Shown piece by piece: positions 1 through 12,696 of a DNA stretch of 64,000 bases. A model generated the notes under the pieces. The model had not been told where the DNA came from, ran no database searches, and worked only from the letters and a program-made list of their open reading frames with translations. The stretch lies in contig OZ199839.1 of the NCBI GenBank assembly GCA_964304625.1, positions 8,060,001 to 8,124,000 on the forward strand, read 5' to 3'. The DNA is from Kudoa neothunni. Lineage: Eukaryota; Cnidaria. Position numbers and translations under genes: made by a program. Every line of letters starts with the position of its first letter. Positions within the stretch are counted from its first letter, which is position 1.

Positions 1-542
1 AATCCAATCAAATTAACTGTGGTGTTTACAAGAGAAGGCGAAAAACATAAATGTTAAAACTTCTCTTCCTACAGGCGTTGATGAACAGTCGTTATGTAAA
101 TGGGAATTGAAAAATTGGGATGATCCATCCAAACCAATCGTCCAAAAATGCATGACAACTGGTGAACAAGGTTGTTCTGTTTTTCCATCGTGCAAGGAAT
201 TTACAATTTCCAATGTGAATAATACCAACAATTACCGTTTGATGTTATACCATAGTACCAATAACAATATCTCTGGTTTTGTCGAGATCCAGAAAGGTAA
301 TGGATTAAATATTATTTGTCATTATTTCTGATATTTTTATTAGATGATGAATCAAACAAATCCATGTAACATCAAGTTGTTAAATTATAATTGATTTATT
401 TTAGGTCGAAAAATACAATGTACTTATTGATGGAGATATTTTGTTAATCGACTATTTTAGAATTATTGCTGTAGTAGTTCCTGCGCTCATCATTGTTGTT
501 GGTGTGGGATTCTATTTCGGATACTGGAAAAATAAAAACTAA
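1..542 (+). pseudogene. 3' end of a branch A surface protein gene (last domain, micro-exons, membrane exon)
   Basis: This is the C-terminal part of a branch A gene whose 5' part lies left of the window. By alignment with the intact copy at 50005-52913, the exons are 1-296 (last FN3-like domain, partial), 344-365 (22 bases), 405-419 (15 bases) and 461-542 (membrane exon and stop). The domain keeps its cysteines (C-x7-C-x5-C in QKCMTTGEQGCSVFPSC). The membrane exon encodes IIAVVVPALIIVVGVGF followed by a short polar tail ending KNKN. One extra base in an A run near position 45 shifts the frame of the domain exon compared with the intact copy. It is therefore either a pseudogene or carries a sequencing error. 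The following 200-300 bases resemble the 3' flanks of the other A copies. Confidence 0.8.
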
Positions 543-833
543 ATTTTTGTTTTTGAAGAATGCTTTCACAAATTGACTTACTATTTAGCGACAGTATTAA
601 TATTATATCATATGTATTAGTAATCTATCAGATTTCTTCATTACTTACTTTTAAATTCATAATTATTTAGTTTAATGCAAATTTATTTATTCGAAAATTG
701 TATTTCTGTCTTTATTCTATATCATTTAATATGGGAAATTAATATTATTATTTCATGATAAGAATATTTTATTTAATAGTAAGAATCAACCCTTTTGGAT
801 GTATTATTTTATCTCATTACTAGTGGAAATCGT
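543..833. other. 3' flank of the A gene, no gene seen
   Basis: AT-rich non-coding DNA. Parts resemble the regions just downstream of the other A copies (21178-21400 and the complement of 49700-50004), so it belongs to the duplicated A unit. No coding or RNA signal seen. Confidence 0.6.
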
Positions 834-848
834 GATATCCGTTAACCC

Positions 849-2219
849 ATGGGTTCTCAACCGGGGTAAAATTTAAATGAGATGGGGTAAATTAAATGAC
901 ATCAAAATTAGACAGGGAGAATTTTTGCATTATGGGTTTGAGACGTACTTTCGGATTTCTAAGGAATTATATTATTCAGGGAAATTAAACTCAATAAGAA
1001 TTGGGCAAAAACTCATAAAATATTTTTAGGAATAAGTTTTTAACAGCTATTTATCAAACTATTCTCAGTCTTCTTTTTTTATGCCTCGTTTATCTTTTAG
1101 TGGTGTAGCTTAATAATAATAATACTTAAAATGACTGTTTTCATGATAAATAATATTCAAGCGTCGTTAGTTTTGACTATTTTTAATTATTTCTAGTCCG
1201 TACGAGCGAAGGATTGGGAAATAATTAATTTGATTTAGCAAAATCTAAAAAATTAAATCTGTATACAGATTTTGGTGGGCTGATGGGATTAAAAATTGTA
1301 ATTATGCAAGCACACGTGTTTTTTAGGGCCAGAATTTATCCTTCAAATAACCTCTGTTATATCTGAACGAGTACAAAACCTCAAGGCGGTGTTCCTTAAT
1401 TTTTTTATCGCGTACACTTAAAAAAAAGTTACGCACCCAATCTCTTTCAAAAGTATTGATTTTTTACTTAACCTGTTGATGATTTTTTATAAAACTTCCA
1501 ATCATATTAAAATTTTGAAACAATTAATATTTACATCTTTTCTCATTAACATTAAAATGTATTCGCTCAGATCTGATTTAATTTATCGATGGACCTAATA
1601 AATTAGCATCTTTAGTTGTTCATTTCATCCATAACAGCGTCAAGTGAAACTCATGGGAATCCAACCTTCATTAGGAAAGACTTTTGTTCATACTGAGATA
1701 ATGAGCCGAAAATAAATAGTATAAATACAAAATCAATCAATATTATATTAAGTTTAATAAAAAAAATTGGTTAAATGATTCTGAATTAGACAAGATTAAG
1801 GTTTAAACCATTCTGATTCTATTCGGATAAGGGAACTTTAAATATTATTATTAATTGGTATATAATTAATCATTGATTTTTGTATTTTTTTATGATATTA
1901 ATCGTCACTTAAAAATCAGCGATATCGAAAATCGCGATATTGGCTTCAAAGTACGTCATATTGCCAAATTATCTCACCACTATCCATGTTACATCAATAC
2001 TCAGGATTTTACGCGTTTCACTAGAGTGCTTCATTAAACATTCAAAAATTTCGATGCCACATCAAACTTTTTTTCGTGTCCCACCGGTGAGGCGTGGAAC
2101 TCACGTTTGGGAACATTACTTTAAGGTAAATATGAATTGAGCTTTCAAGTTAGGGGGTAATTTTCAATTTTTCGTTAGACTCAAGGGGTAAATTTGAAAA
2201 AACGGTTAAGAACCCCTGC
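849..2219. mobile_element. Non-autonomous hAT element
   Basis: The left end reads CATGGGTTCTCAACC and the right end is the complement of CAGGGGTTCTTAACCG, the typical terminal inverted repeat of hAT elements. The flanking 8-mers are CGTTAACC (left) and CCTTAACC (right), a 7/8 match for the 8-base target duplication hAT makes. The interior (about 1.35 kb) holds no recognisable transposase; a 66-codon open frame at 1940-2140 has no hAT features I can see. The element sits at the very left edge of the piggyBac that follows, and the duplicated target includes the TTAA and first bases of that piggyBac. Confidence 0.75.
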
Positions 2220-2224
2220 CTTAA

Positions 2225-4527
2225 CCCACTCCGGGTTTTCATCCCCTTTTCGGTCCCTCATTGTTGCCTTTCTAAGAATGGTAATAATTCGTCGATGAGT
2301 ATTATTTCAATATATCTCGTAATTATCCATTAGGAATGTAATTAAAAATTAAGATCCAATTATGAATTTATATCTTTCGAGATTACGTATTATACAATAA
2401 TTATGGTATACTGGGGTAGAAAAAGAAGACTAATTACTTAAAAATAGAAAATTTAGAATTCAAAAAGATTAGATAAATGATATTGTTTCAAAATTTGTCA
2501 AATCGTCATTGGGGGAAAGAAACATAAGCAATATAATGCAGTGCCGAAAACGGAACGAAGAACCACCATCGTGCAAAATTTCAAATAATTTTTCACTTTG
2601 CCTTGTACATACAACGTTATAATGAGATACACAAATTTAATTGATTTTGTCTATGCTAATTAAAATGATGATGGTTTTCTAAACTCCATTGATTTTGTGA
2701 CAGTACCTCCAGACAATGTTGATATTTTGACTGATGAAGAAGGTCTCTTTGTTTCAAGAGATTGCGACAACATTGACATTGGAACATTCCTAGAAATATG
2801 CGGTGCAATAGAAACTTTCTCATGTATTGATAATATTTGTGCCACATGGTGTAAAATATCTCAATCAAATGATTCATCTGTAATTGCCACTGAATGCCTA
2901 CCAGTTCCTCAAAATAAATATACTATTATGCACGATGACTCAGCCACTAGATATGAATCCTACGAAATATTCTTAAAATTTTTCGATGAAATTTTGCTCT
3001 TACATATTGTTGGAGACAAATATTTATGCACAACAAAAGAATGATCACACGTTTCACTCAACCATAAAAGAACATAAATCTTTCATTGGTATCTTTTTAT
3101 TATCGGATACAATCGATTATCTCAGCGACATATGTACTGGGGAACTTCAATGGATTCTGGGGTTGAAATCGTAAAATAGTCGATGACCTATAAAAGATTC
3201 AGGTTGATACAACAACACCTCCACTTTAATTATAATTCAAAACTCGATACAGATGATAAGCTGTTCAAGTCCAATAATTCGAAAATTGAACGAAAATTTG
3301 GATATTTCCACGACAATTTGTCTGTTGATGAACAGATGGTTCCATATACTGGTCACCATTCCTGAAAAATGTAAATAAAGGGAAAACCCATCCGTTTCGG
3401 TTTCAAGCAGTGGGTTTGGCATCTTCTGATGAATATGTGAATAGTTTTAGTGTATACACAGGTAAGACTGAAATATACAACAAAAATTTTGGCCTAGGTG
3501 GAAGCTTCGTACTAAATTTTGTCGATGAGCTAAAGGATAGAGGTATTTCCCATGTCTGCTTCGACAATTTCTACACCTCTTACAAATAATTGGTTGAATT
3601 GAATAGAAGAGGTGTTAATGCTACTGGAACAGTGAGGTTGAACCGAACGTCGAACCGTCCCTTGATGACTCCGTAATTAATAAGTAAAAACCACCGAGGC
3701 TATCATGAATATTTTAAAGATTCTATAACTGAAATCAACTGTATTCAACGGAATGATACGAACCCTGTTACTATTGTTAGTAATTCGCTTACTGTTGAAC
3801 CAATTCAACATGTGAAACGTTACTGCAGAACCAAAAAGCGCCATGTATCGATCGTGCAGCCTCAAATTTGTCGTATGTACAACAAGTACATGGGTGGTGT
3901 TGATACCGTAGACAATTCCTTATCTTGCTACAGAATAAGAATTCGCTCTAAAAATGGTATTGTTGTATTTTTACTACTATGATATCGCTTGCAGCAGTTA
4001 ATTTATGAAGAAAGTTTAATTACCAAAACCAAGAAAAAATCATTTTATTAAATCACATTAGATATATTGTAGCCAATTTGGCAAGTATAAATAATTCTGA
4101 AAAACAAACCCCTCGATCATCCATCGAAAATATTCATGCTACGTCTTTGTGTAGCCGGCCTATGAAGAGTACTAATGCTGAGAAAAGGAGACGATGTGTT
4201 GCATATAAAAAAGAAGACCATCTACTTTCGTCAAGATTATCAAAATTATATTCGTGCTAAATGTTCGATAGATTTTCATAATCAACAATAATTTGCTCTC
4301 TTATCGATATGAAACCGTTTATTTTTCGCACGTTTTGTGACACAACGTTTATTCAGAAAATCTAACGCCTGTGGGCTTTCGTTCCCTTTACGGCCTCTTG
4401 GTAATTTTACCGTTTTCCTATACAAATTTAATTTTTAATTAATAATACTTTAACGTAACAATTAAAAAATTATTTTAAACGTATATTTCCAATTTTAAGG
4501 AAATTTAAATATTGGACCAGGAATGGG
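2225..4527 (+). mobile_element. piggyBac element with decayed transposase
   Basis: Bounded by TTAA at 2221-2224 and at 4528-4531, with ends CCCACTCCGGG and the complement of CCCATTCCTGG. The plus strand carries a broken piggyBac transposase from about 2650 to 4260. Recognisable pieces are SVDEQMVPYTG (first catalytic Asp), VCFDNFYTSYK (second) and MYNKYMGGVDTVDN (third), plus the usual YVNSFSVYTGKTE and RFRLIQQHLHF stretches. Several stops and frame changes separate them (for example around 3045, 3174, 3365 and 3590), so it is inactive. A non-autonomous hAT (849-2219) sits in its left edge. Confidence 0.88.
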
Positions 4528-4531
4528 TTAA

Positions 4532-5689
4532 CCCTTCCTGTCAGGGGTGGGGTATTTGCCATATCCCAACAGAAATATTTTTTGTTTTGCTCAAAGCACG
4601 AGAATTTTTAGAATGCTCCTACAAACTTATAAGGCTTTCATTTAAGCAAAAAAATTGTATTCGAAATTTTATAAACTAAAAATTATACATTTCTGAAAAT
4701 CGAGAAATAATTATTTCTTGTATAATGTACAATGTATCGCAAATTTATATTTCTATTTAATATACACTTTAACATCATTTAATAATTAAAATTCCTATAT
4801 CACTAACCAGAAAAAACATGTTTTCATCAAAGTAAAACTGATTGGGTATTTACCAAAGTTAATTCGATAATACTTTACTAATCTGACGACTTGCACGCAG
4901 TCTCAATTTGTATAAATTTTTCATTCGTTAAGGTAACTTCTTGCCTTTAATTGATTAAAAAAACTTTTTATAAATTAAGGAAACTTTTGGGACCTCATTT
5001 AGTATAAGCTCCTAATCCTCAAATACATAATGGGGATTATTGTTTATTACGCCGTCATGTATGAGACTAGACCAAAAGTTTTTCCTTAAAATTTTTGAGG
5101 AAATCTTGATTCGCTACAGATGATGAGAGCAAATAAGATTTTTCGAGACCATTTTTGACAAAAAAAACTGAAAAAGAGCGCTAAAATTGGGGGCCACAAG
5201 CTCCACAATTACCCGTAAGTTCAGCCAATTATTGTTGTTATTATTATCGCGCGTTTAACCCTCCTTCATTTTTCAAATAGATATCGATTCTTTAATTTAA
5301 ACCAACTCGATTTCCGCAATTAGCTATAACACTCACGCACAAGTGGATTCAAACCAGGGGGAGACTTAATCCAATTATTCTGATAAAATAAATGGGGCCA
5401 GGAACTTGTGATGTTTCTCATGAGCAACAATGTTTGCTAATAATTATGTATTCTTATTTTACGACCATATTGATTCATTCATTCATGTGGTTTAAATCAT
5501 TGTTTGGTTGAAAAATAGGGGGATTGGTTAGTTGTACGCTCTTGTAGCTGCACTTTATTGTATTTGCAATATTATCGTTTTATTTATTACAAAGGATAGA
5601 ACAATTTCTCAATGTTAACGTCTATTAATATATATGTTCATGATAGTTTACATTATGTAGGCTCCGAAGGATTTAAAATTGACTAAGGC
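4532..5689. other. Intergenic, nothing recognised
   Basis: AT-rich sequence with no coding, RNA or repeat structure I can support. A short hAT-like string near 4551 (CAGGGGTGGGG) has no matching second end that I could find. Confidence 0.5.
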
Positions 5690-6600
5690 ATATTTTTGCT
5701 GAGGTGGCTAACGTTTACCACAGCCCTACACTCGGGTTTTTTGGTTACCTAGGTCATTTGGTTCTCAATAAACCACGAATGCTTCCCGCTATTTATTCAA
5801 CTGATAATCTAGATGAACTAATCTTTGAAGAAATAATATATTTCAAAGATAGGAAGGATGAACTGTTGAAAATTTTAATTGAAATTGGACTTTTGACTAG
5901 AGAGGGAATATAAAATTGTGGATGTAGAATGGTTATGGCGATTCGACCACGATATTCAGATGGATACAGTTTCAGATGCCATAATCGTGGTTGCCTAAAA
6001 GAACTATCTGTCAGATATAATAATTTCTTGTACCAATCGAAACTCTCATATCGCATTTTAAAAATTATATATCTGTGGTGAAATTAAATGCAGAACCAAC
6101 GTAACCTCATGAAAGAATGCAGACTAGAGTCTACCAGGGCAAGATACGACTAGAAAAATTTCATGCGAGGCTTATATCTGAGCTATTATATCATGAACCC
6201 CACTAAAATAGGCGGACCCGGAATAAAGGTGCAAATTGACGAAAGTCAAATTTGCAAAAGAAAGTTTCATGTTGGAAAGATTTCTCAAACTCAGAGTGTA
6301 TAGATTGTCGGAGGTGTCGATGAAAACGGAGAGGTTTCCATGGTTCAAACTGAAATTAGAGATCAGCGGACATTAGAAGGGATTATTCTTCAATATGTTA
6401 ATCAGTGCTCAATAATACGCACCGATGGATGGCCAAGCTACGAAAACTTAGAAAAATATTGGATACCAGCATGACGTAGTGATTCATAAGTATGAAATCG
6501 TCAATGCCACTGGCGTTCAGTTCACATTAACAGAATCGAAAGTTTGTCGAGAGCTTTAAACGTAAGTGTAGGAGTATAACAAACAAGAAAAAAGAGATGA
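5690..6600 (+). mobile_element. Merlin (IS1016/ISXO2-type) transposon relic
   Basis: The plus strand carries a decayed Merlin-type DDE transposase. The clearest block is at 6210-6475: GPGIKVQIDESQICKRKF (first catalytic Asp), IVGGVDENGEVSMVQTEIR, then IIRTDGWPSYENL (second Asp). An upstream frame at 5704-5913 fits the poorly conserved N-terminal part. There is at least one in-frame stop just before IVGG and a frame change around 5910. The terminal repeats could not be placed, so the ends are approximate. Related copies lie at 23330 and 56960. Confidence 0.75.
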
Positions 6601-7816
6601 TTTCATCCTATATTTCTGAGTGGTGTTTTAAGAGAAGGCACAAAAATTAAATATTTTCTGAATTTATAAATGTAACAAAATTAGTTTTTAATTTTGAGAG
6701 TTAAAATGTACAGTTTTCAGTCGTTATATTTTGCGTAGCGTTTTGTTGATACTTGAGAACGAACAATCCCAAGTGTTGCGGGTGTGTTAAACTTTAGCCT
6801 GAAGGGTCGTAAGCATTAAGCTTAAGAATAATATTGTCCAAATGATGGGTCGTGAACATTTGGAGAGAATCAAGAATTTTTGTTCTTTGAAAGATAGAAT
6901 AGATATAACGTCATATTATAAAAGAATGTCCAATGGGAAAAATAGATAACCTAAAATCCTCAATTATTTTAGCTGAAAATCTCCATCCTCCTTAATATGA
7001 TTTTGGGTAATGAAGAATCCATTATGATGGCTCATAATGAAATGAGAACTACAAATAAACGCAAAACATTACAAAAATTAAAGTAAGACCTCGGTATAGC
7101 GTAATTAATGATTTTTCGGTGTTTTTCAACATAAAAAGTTCAACAAATAACATTAACTATTGCGAACGGTAATGGGGGGATATCCACCTCCAAAAATTCG
7201 TCTTTTTCGCGTGTGCAAACCTTCTGATTTTATAATGAATCTTCTGTTTACATTTTTTAAATATGGAGTGATCACAAATATCTTTAAAAATATCAGTTTA
7301 AAAAAATCAACCAAAATACAGCGTTGGCTATTATCGTAGCGAGCGCGTAACTTTGTTCGTTCTTTTTTTATGCTGTATTCCTCTAAGTTTCCACATATAT
7401 ATACAACTTTGAGATTATTATTATTATCTCCTATCTAGTTTCGTTATAGCATTTGTGTGTAAAACCCATATCTAACTCAGTAGTCAGTAATAATAGATTT
7501 AGATAATTTGTTTGAATTTAAATTAACTTTTACCCGGACAGGACTCTATATATTAAAGTTTCGTTGAACAGAAATGTCAAAACCAACAAACTTTAGTTTA
7601 TTTAATTTTCTTGGTGGTTTATTTTTTTAATGGTGCAAGATATTGTGATATTACTATGACCACCATAATATTTTCCATATTTATAATACATTAGAAACTT
7701 ATAAATTATTTAGTAAATTATTGTATATGGGAAATATAAAAACTGGAACGATATATTTGTAAATGTAAGAATTACTTTTGTATAAGAAAGTTATATCATG
7801 ATCCTTAGTTCTAGGC
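6601..7816. other. Intergenic, nothing recognised
   Basis: AT-rich, many short stops in all frames, no repeat ends or coding similarity that I can recognise. Confidence 0.5.
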
Positions 7817-9470
7817 CAGTGTGTTCCCTACAGGGGATGCGAAGAGCCATCGTTAGGGGATGGGAGTCATTCAAGAATAAATTTAACAATTAATCTTAGT
7901 TTATTCACTTCGTATTGTTCATTAGCCCCCGTTTAAATCATGTAAGGACGTAATGCGTATAGTAATTATTAGGTATTGGACGCATACCTCTTCGATATAA
8001 GGATTAGCGATATCCGCGAACTATATTGTATTAAGGCACAACACGTGTATTCATTTTGTTGTTGTTCAGTTAGGGTTGTCTCTTGATAGCGCACATTACG
8101 CTAGGCTTCTTAGACGTAACAGTAATATTTCTGGTTGTTTCGATATCAATCAGTATCGGTTCAAAATGGGATTTGATAATTTATTTAATTTATAAATCAT
8201 TCTATTTGATTCTACGAAATAGCGCAGTAAGGTAATAGTTTTTATTATGCATGTTCAGCGTACAAAATCTAACTATCGCTCTTTTCATGTAAAATAGTTA
8301 CTTTGATATCTTTCAAAATAACATATTTATATTCTTAAGCTGTAATTAGGTTGTCAGCATTTTTATCTACTTAGAAATAATCTATATCCATAAAAATAAA
8401 ACCACGATGTAGTTTTAACTTCGTTTTCTGTCTAAATTTGAGATCTATCATTTAATTACATAGTTTTTATAATGGTACATATTAAATTTTACTTTCAAAT
8501 TTGTGCCCTGCCTCTGATATAAATATAAGTTAAATTGTTCTTGAAAGTATAAGTAAAACAAGGATCAAAGCATTCATTTATATACATAAATAAACGAAAA
8601 CAAACTTTAACAATATATTAGTTATTTTATTCGAGTATGTTTAGAAGGCATATTTTTTGAATTTTCGGAATTTTTCTTAACCCACTGCCTCAAAATTTAT
8701 ATTAAAATATGACTCAATATAGAATAAGGAATTCGCTAGGTTTTTCCGTACAAGATGGTATATGAGACAAGCTTATCGACTTCATTATATACAAATAATA
8801 ATTATCGGAATTCATTAATCCCCGAAAACGATTTCATGTTTCATATTCCTACAAAATGTCCTGCTTTGAATTACTGATGAAAACCCAGCGGGAGTTAGAG
8901 AACCGCCCGCTCAAATAAATGCTGAATAACAATTGATTTTGAAATAATGTTTCTTGTGAACCATACGAATCGGCTATTTTTATTTGACTCATTTCATTTT
9001 TACCTTTAAGCACAGGACTTATTTAAGCGACCATACTGTTTATAGTTTAGTATTACGTTTATATTTATTTTTGACGTCTAATATTTTGGAATAATTGTAA
9101 TAACATTATTTATTACTTTACATAAAAATGGTATATATAAGCAGGAATGAATAATAGCTCCAATCATTGAGTGTTAAATCATGAGGAGCGAAAAGATAAT
9201 ATCGTCCATTTTCGATTATACATAGCAAGTTGAGTTAACCAAAACATTTTGGTTTTAATTTATTTTAGACGTGAAGGGGAAAATTTGAAGTTAAATATAA
9301 ACTAAAATAATAAAAATTTTAATTCTAAGACATTTTTCATTGGTATTATTATTTTCGCATTTAAATAAAAAGTATAATTGAGTCTTGACATTCACATGGA
9401 GGAGGGGATACAAAATGAACGTGGAAATTAGGATGGGGATATGGATGTAAAATTTGTAGGGAACACATTT
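7817..9470. mobile_element. Possible non-autonomous hAT-like element
   Basis: The left end reads CAGTGTGTTCCCTACAGG and the right end (about 9454-9470) is the complement of a string containing TGTGTTCCCTACA, so the two ends form an inverted repeat of about 13-15 bases. The end motif resembles hAT termini. No transposase is visible inside and the flanking 8-mers do not match, so class and exact borders are uncertain. Its right end abuts the relic domain exon at 9477, next to what was the splice acceptor. Confidence 0.45.
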
Positions 9471-9476
9471 TTAAAG

Positions 9477-9798
9477 TCTCTAAGAAGTTGGAACTTGAAT
9501 ATAAATGGACGGACAATGATTTGGAAATAACAGTAAAGATGCGGGAAGAAGAGATGGAATTTGCGATTTTACCTTTGTGGAAAAAACAGAAGGAAAGGAA
9601 ACAAAGCTACTTGCTGTACACGACCTAACAAACAGCTGGAATGAGCCGTGAAACTCTAAAATCACCCGTTTTGATGTTTCTGAGTACAGATCAGCCACAG
9701 TTATTGTCCAACGCAGATCTGACGGTGAGCCAGTTGAGCTGGAACTCTTTGCCACAGCATTGACAACCGAAACAACTGCTACCACTACAAGCACCTAG
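9477..9798 (+). pseudogene. Relic last exon of an anchorless branch B-like gene
   Basis: Close match to the last exon (41583-41929) of the intact anchorless gene, including the stretch LEYKWT.NDLEITVK, the ICDFTFVEKTEGKETKL core and the Thr-rich tail ending in a stop. Small insertions and deletions break its frame near 9540, and the upstream exons are absent, replaced by the hAT-like element ending at 9470. It follows that this duplicated block once carried the same gene pair (anchorless then anchored) now seen intact at 39921-46012. Confidence 0.8.
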
Positions 9799-10433
9799 AA
9801 ATACTTCTGAAAATTTAATTAGTTTTCAAATATCTTTCTCTTTGATTATCAATTAAATAGTTGACAGGTTTTTTAATTTATCTTTCGTATTTATAGTATT
9901 GTCTCTGTTTTTCAATATAATATTATTTTTTACACTAATTAAAAATTCTTTTAATTAATTTTTGTCTGAATATTAATAGAAAGTATTATTTGTAAGCAAT
10001 ATAGATTGATTTTTTATTAAACTGAATATTTTTATGAAAAAGAAATTAATATTATTATGTTAAAGCTATGACAATAGAAATAATTATCTTAATTTGTAGT
10101 TCTATAGTTTTTAAAGGATTATTAAGTATACATTGATTTCTTAATAGGCTAATGGAAGAATAATCGATCATAAATTTAAAAAAAAATTTTTTATCTAAGT
10201 GAAGCATTTGTACTTTAATATGTTTGTTTTTTTATGACATTATTAATAAAGTAGAAAAGTTTGTAGTTTTCGTTTTATTGCTATTTATCGACTCTCAATT
10301 GTATTGTGGAAATGCTATTCAGTCTCGTAGTTCGTACTTCAATTGTCTTGTTTCGTTCCTATTGTCATCTAGAGTTATTCATTTGTATAATTATTATTAA
10401 AATTAATAACGCCGTTATAATTAAGAACCAAAA
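9799..10433. other. Duplicated intergenic spacer with a transposon empty site
   Basis: Homologous to 41930-42282 joined to 43443-43750. The 1.16 kb Tigger-like element present in that copy is missing here; around 10129-10131 the sequence runs straight through (AAGTATACATTGATTTC), so this is the unoccupied target. No gene seen. Near the end it provides the 5' flank of the B gene starting at 10434. Confidence 0.75.
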
Positions 10434-12696
10434 ATGTTGGTCATTGCATTGTTAATCATTTCTCTCTGCTACAATGGTGAAATAAGCAAGAAGTGGGATT
10501 ATCTATAATAGATATATTTAGCCCACTCACACAAATACTACGTCCAACGAGATCAAACCGAATTAGAGGATACAATCCATTTAAAACTTGAAGGAGTTTC
10601 TGGAAGTAAAATGCAACGTTCAATTGTTGGAAAGAAACGAATTTTTCTATCACTATATTGGGAGTGAATCTGAAGGAAAACAACTTAAGGATGTCTCTTG
10701 TGTCGGGAAATACACTATTCCAACTGGAGCTGCTTTTCCATTCTATTATGTACAGATAAGATCCGAATATGCAACTGAAACTCTTAAAATAATCCATAGT
10801 AATTCAATTTTTAGAAATTTTCCCCTAATTTTCTTGTAGTCACTGACACTATCCCTCAAACTCAATTTAAAAGTAAACGAAACCTCAATCGAATTCACCC
10901 ACTAAAAATGTCTGCAGTCATCCTCAAACTTGTAAACTAACAAGTGGTGACAAAGTCCTGGATGAGTTCATTCCAACCTCTGAAACCGAGTGCGACGCTG
11001 AAACCAGGCTCGCCGGATTCTTTGATTCAATAGGCGACTCAGTTGAACTCTCTTGTGGTGTCAATCAGCCAAAAATACACATGTATAGAAAAAATAATAT
11101 GGCCATGGAATTCAATCCATTAGACAAACTTACGTATCACATTGAAAAAGTCAATGGTGGAACTAGTAAAATAAAAATTGTTTTTGATGAGGACTTGAAG
11201 GATGAAGTGTGCAAATTTGAGATTAATAAAAAATCTACAGAAGGTTTTACATCAAATTGCTCGGTTTCAAATGATAACGAGAATTGTTATCAACTCTGCG
11301 CTGATGTTGCAATGGACTTAACATTTGCTGACACAGACAAAGATTTTAAAGTTAAAGTATCGACTAGAAATCATGCAGGAATAGAGAAAATTCTAAGAAG
11401 TAAAATTCTTGTTTAAATAATTTTATTTAAATGTCAATTAGTTGACAAAGGTAACCTAGAAGTAACTCCAAAAGAAACCAATGCAACTCTTTCTATCCGT
11501 GCTCTTATAGATGATTTGGGAACTGCAACTTGTGCAATTGAGTTGAAAAAGCAAGAATTCCCTAAATTTAACATTGGCGCGAAATGCAATGCCGATTCGA
11601 CGACGCCATGCCCAACAAGTTGCGAAGATGCTACCATCCTTGATCTTGAGCCAAATACAAAATATATCGTTAAAGTGACTTACACTAAAACCAGTGAGAC
11701 TTCTAAAACATATATTGCAGAGAAGCTATTTAAAACTAGTAATAAATAAAAAGTAATTGATCTAAAATTTAATTAAGCTGACTACAATATAACGCAATTG
11801 CCTGAGATTAAAGCATATTACGAGCACGTAAAAATGACTGTAGCACCGAACGTGGCTCTGTTTGACAGAGTATACTGTAAAATTCAACAAAAAATGGTGG
11901 GCGAAACTGCTTTCAGCCCATCTGAATGCGAAGAATCGGTTGATTGTTCAGGTTTATGTGGACAGCCACTCACTATTAAAAACCTTTTTCACGATACTGA
12001 ATACGAATTTAAATATTTATTTGGAAAGTACGTTAGTGACCTTGATAAAAACAAGGTGACAGTATCGACAAGTAATGTACAATATAAATCTCCCAATGAC
12101 ATTTATTAAGTTGCAACGCTTCAAAAAATCAATGTTACCCACACGTGGAATAACACCGATCTGATAGTCACAACGACAATGGAACAGATGGATCCAGACC
12201 AAATTTGTGATTATACATTTGCCCAAATAGTAGATGGAGTTGTCAAATATACTTACGGATTATATGATAAAACTACTGGATGGGAGGGGAAATGCAACCA
12301 AGAAATAACCTTTTACAACGCTGCCTTCCTACAGAAGGGGATCAATGAAAGTACAGGCCAGATACGTTAGTGAGCCGATCGTTGTGAGCCTTTGGGCTGG
12401 AGGAAATGAGGATAATTTTGATCCAAACTTTCCAGAAACTGGTAAACAAGGTAAATAATATTATATAACCATTATTTATAATCCATTTTAGGCACTTCGA
12501 ATAGGTAGGATAGTTTTATGTTAGAGTATTCAATTAACTATTAACTTTAATTTAGCGCTAATGTTGGTGGAACCAAAATTCTGTAATATTATCTGTTCCC
12601 ATACAGTTCTAATGATGATTTAGGTTGATTGTTGGCGGCGTTTTAATAGCACTGATGGTTTTCGCTATTGTTTTCTTGGTTTTGACAAAGAAATAA
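10434..12696 (+). pseudogene. Branch B anchored FN3-like surface protein, copy with small frame changes
   Basis: Nine exons map one-to-one on the intact copy at 43751-46012: 10434-10476, 10522-10798, 10840-11399, 11442-11738, 11778-12071, 12111-12450, 12492-12504, 12556-12582 and 12624-12696. All splice sites are GT-AG. Four single-base gains (near 10609, two between 10870 and 10905, and near 12325), mostly in short homopolymers, shift the frame in exons 2, 3 and 6. The rest is conserved: signal peptide (MLVIALLIISLCYN), cysteine-bearing domains with LEPNTKY and HDTEYEF tyrosine-corner motifs, and the membrane exon ending VLTKK. Homopolymer shifts in otherwise well kept exons could be true decay or assembly error. 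Domains 5 and 6 are nearly identical to the intact copy, while domains 3 and 4 are clearly diverged. Confidence 0.88.

Noticed and set aside
1940-2140. 66-codon plus-strand reading frame
   Set aside because: Lies inside a non-autonomous hAT, shows no domain and no splice context; chance frame.
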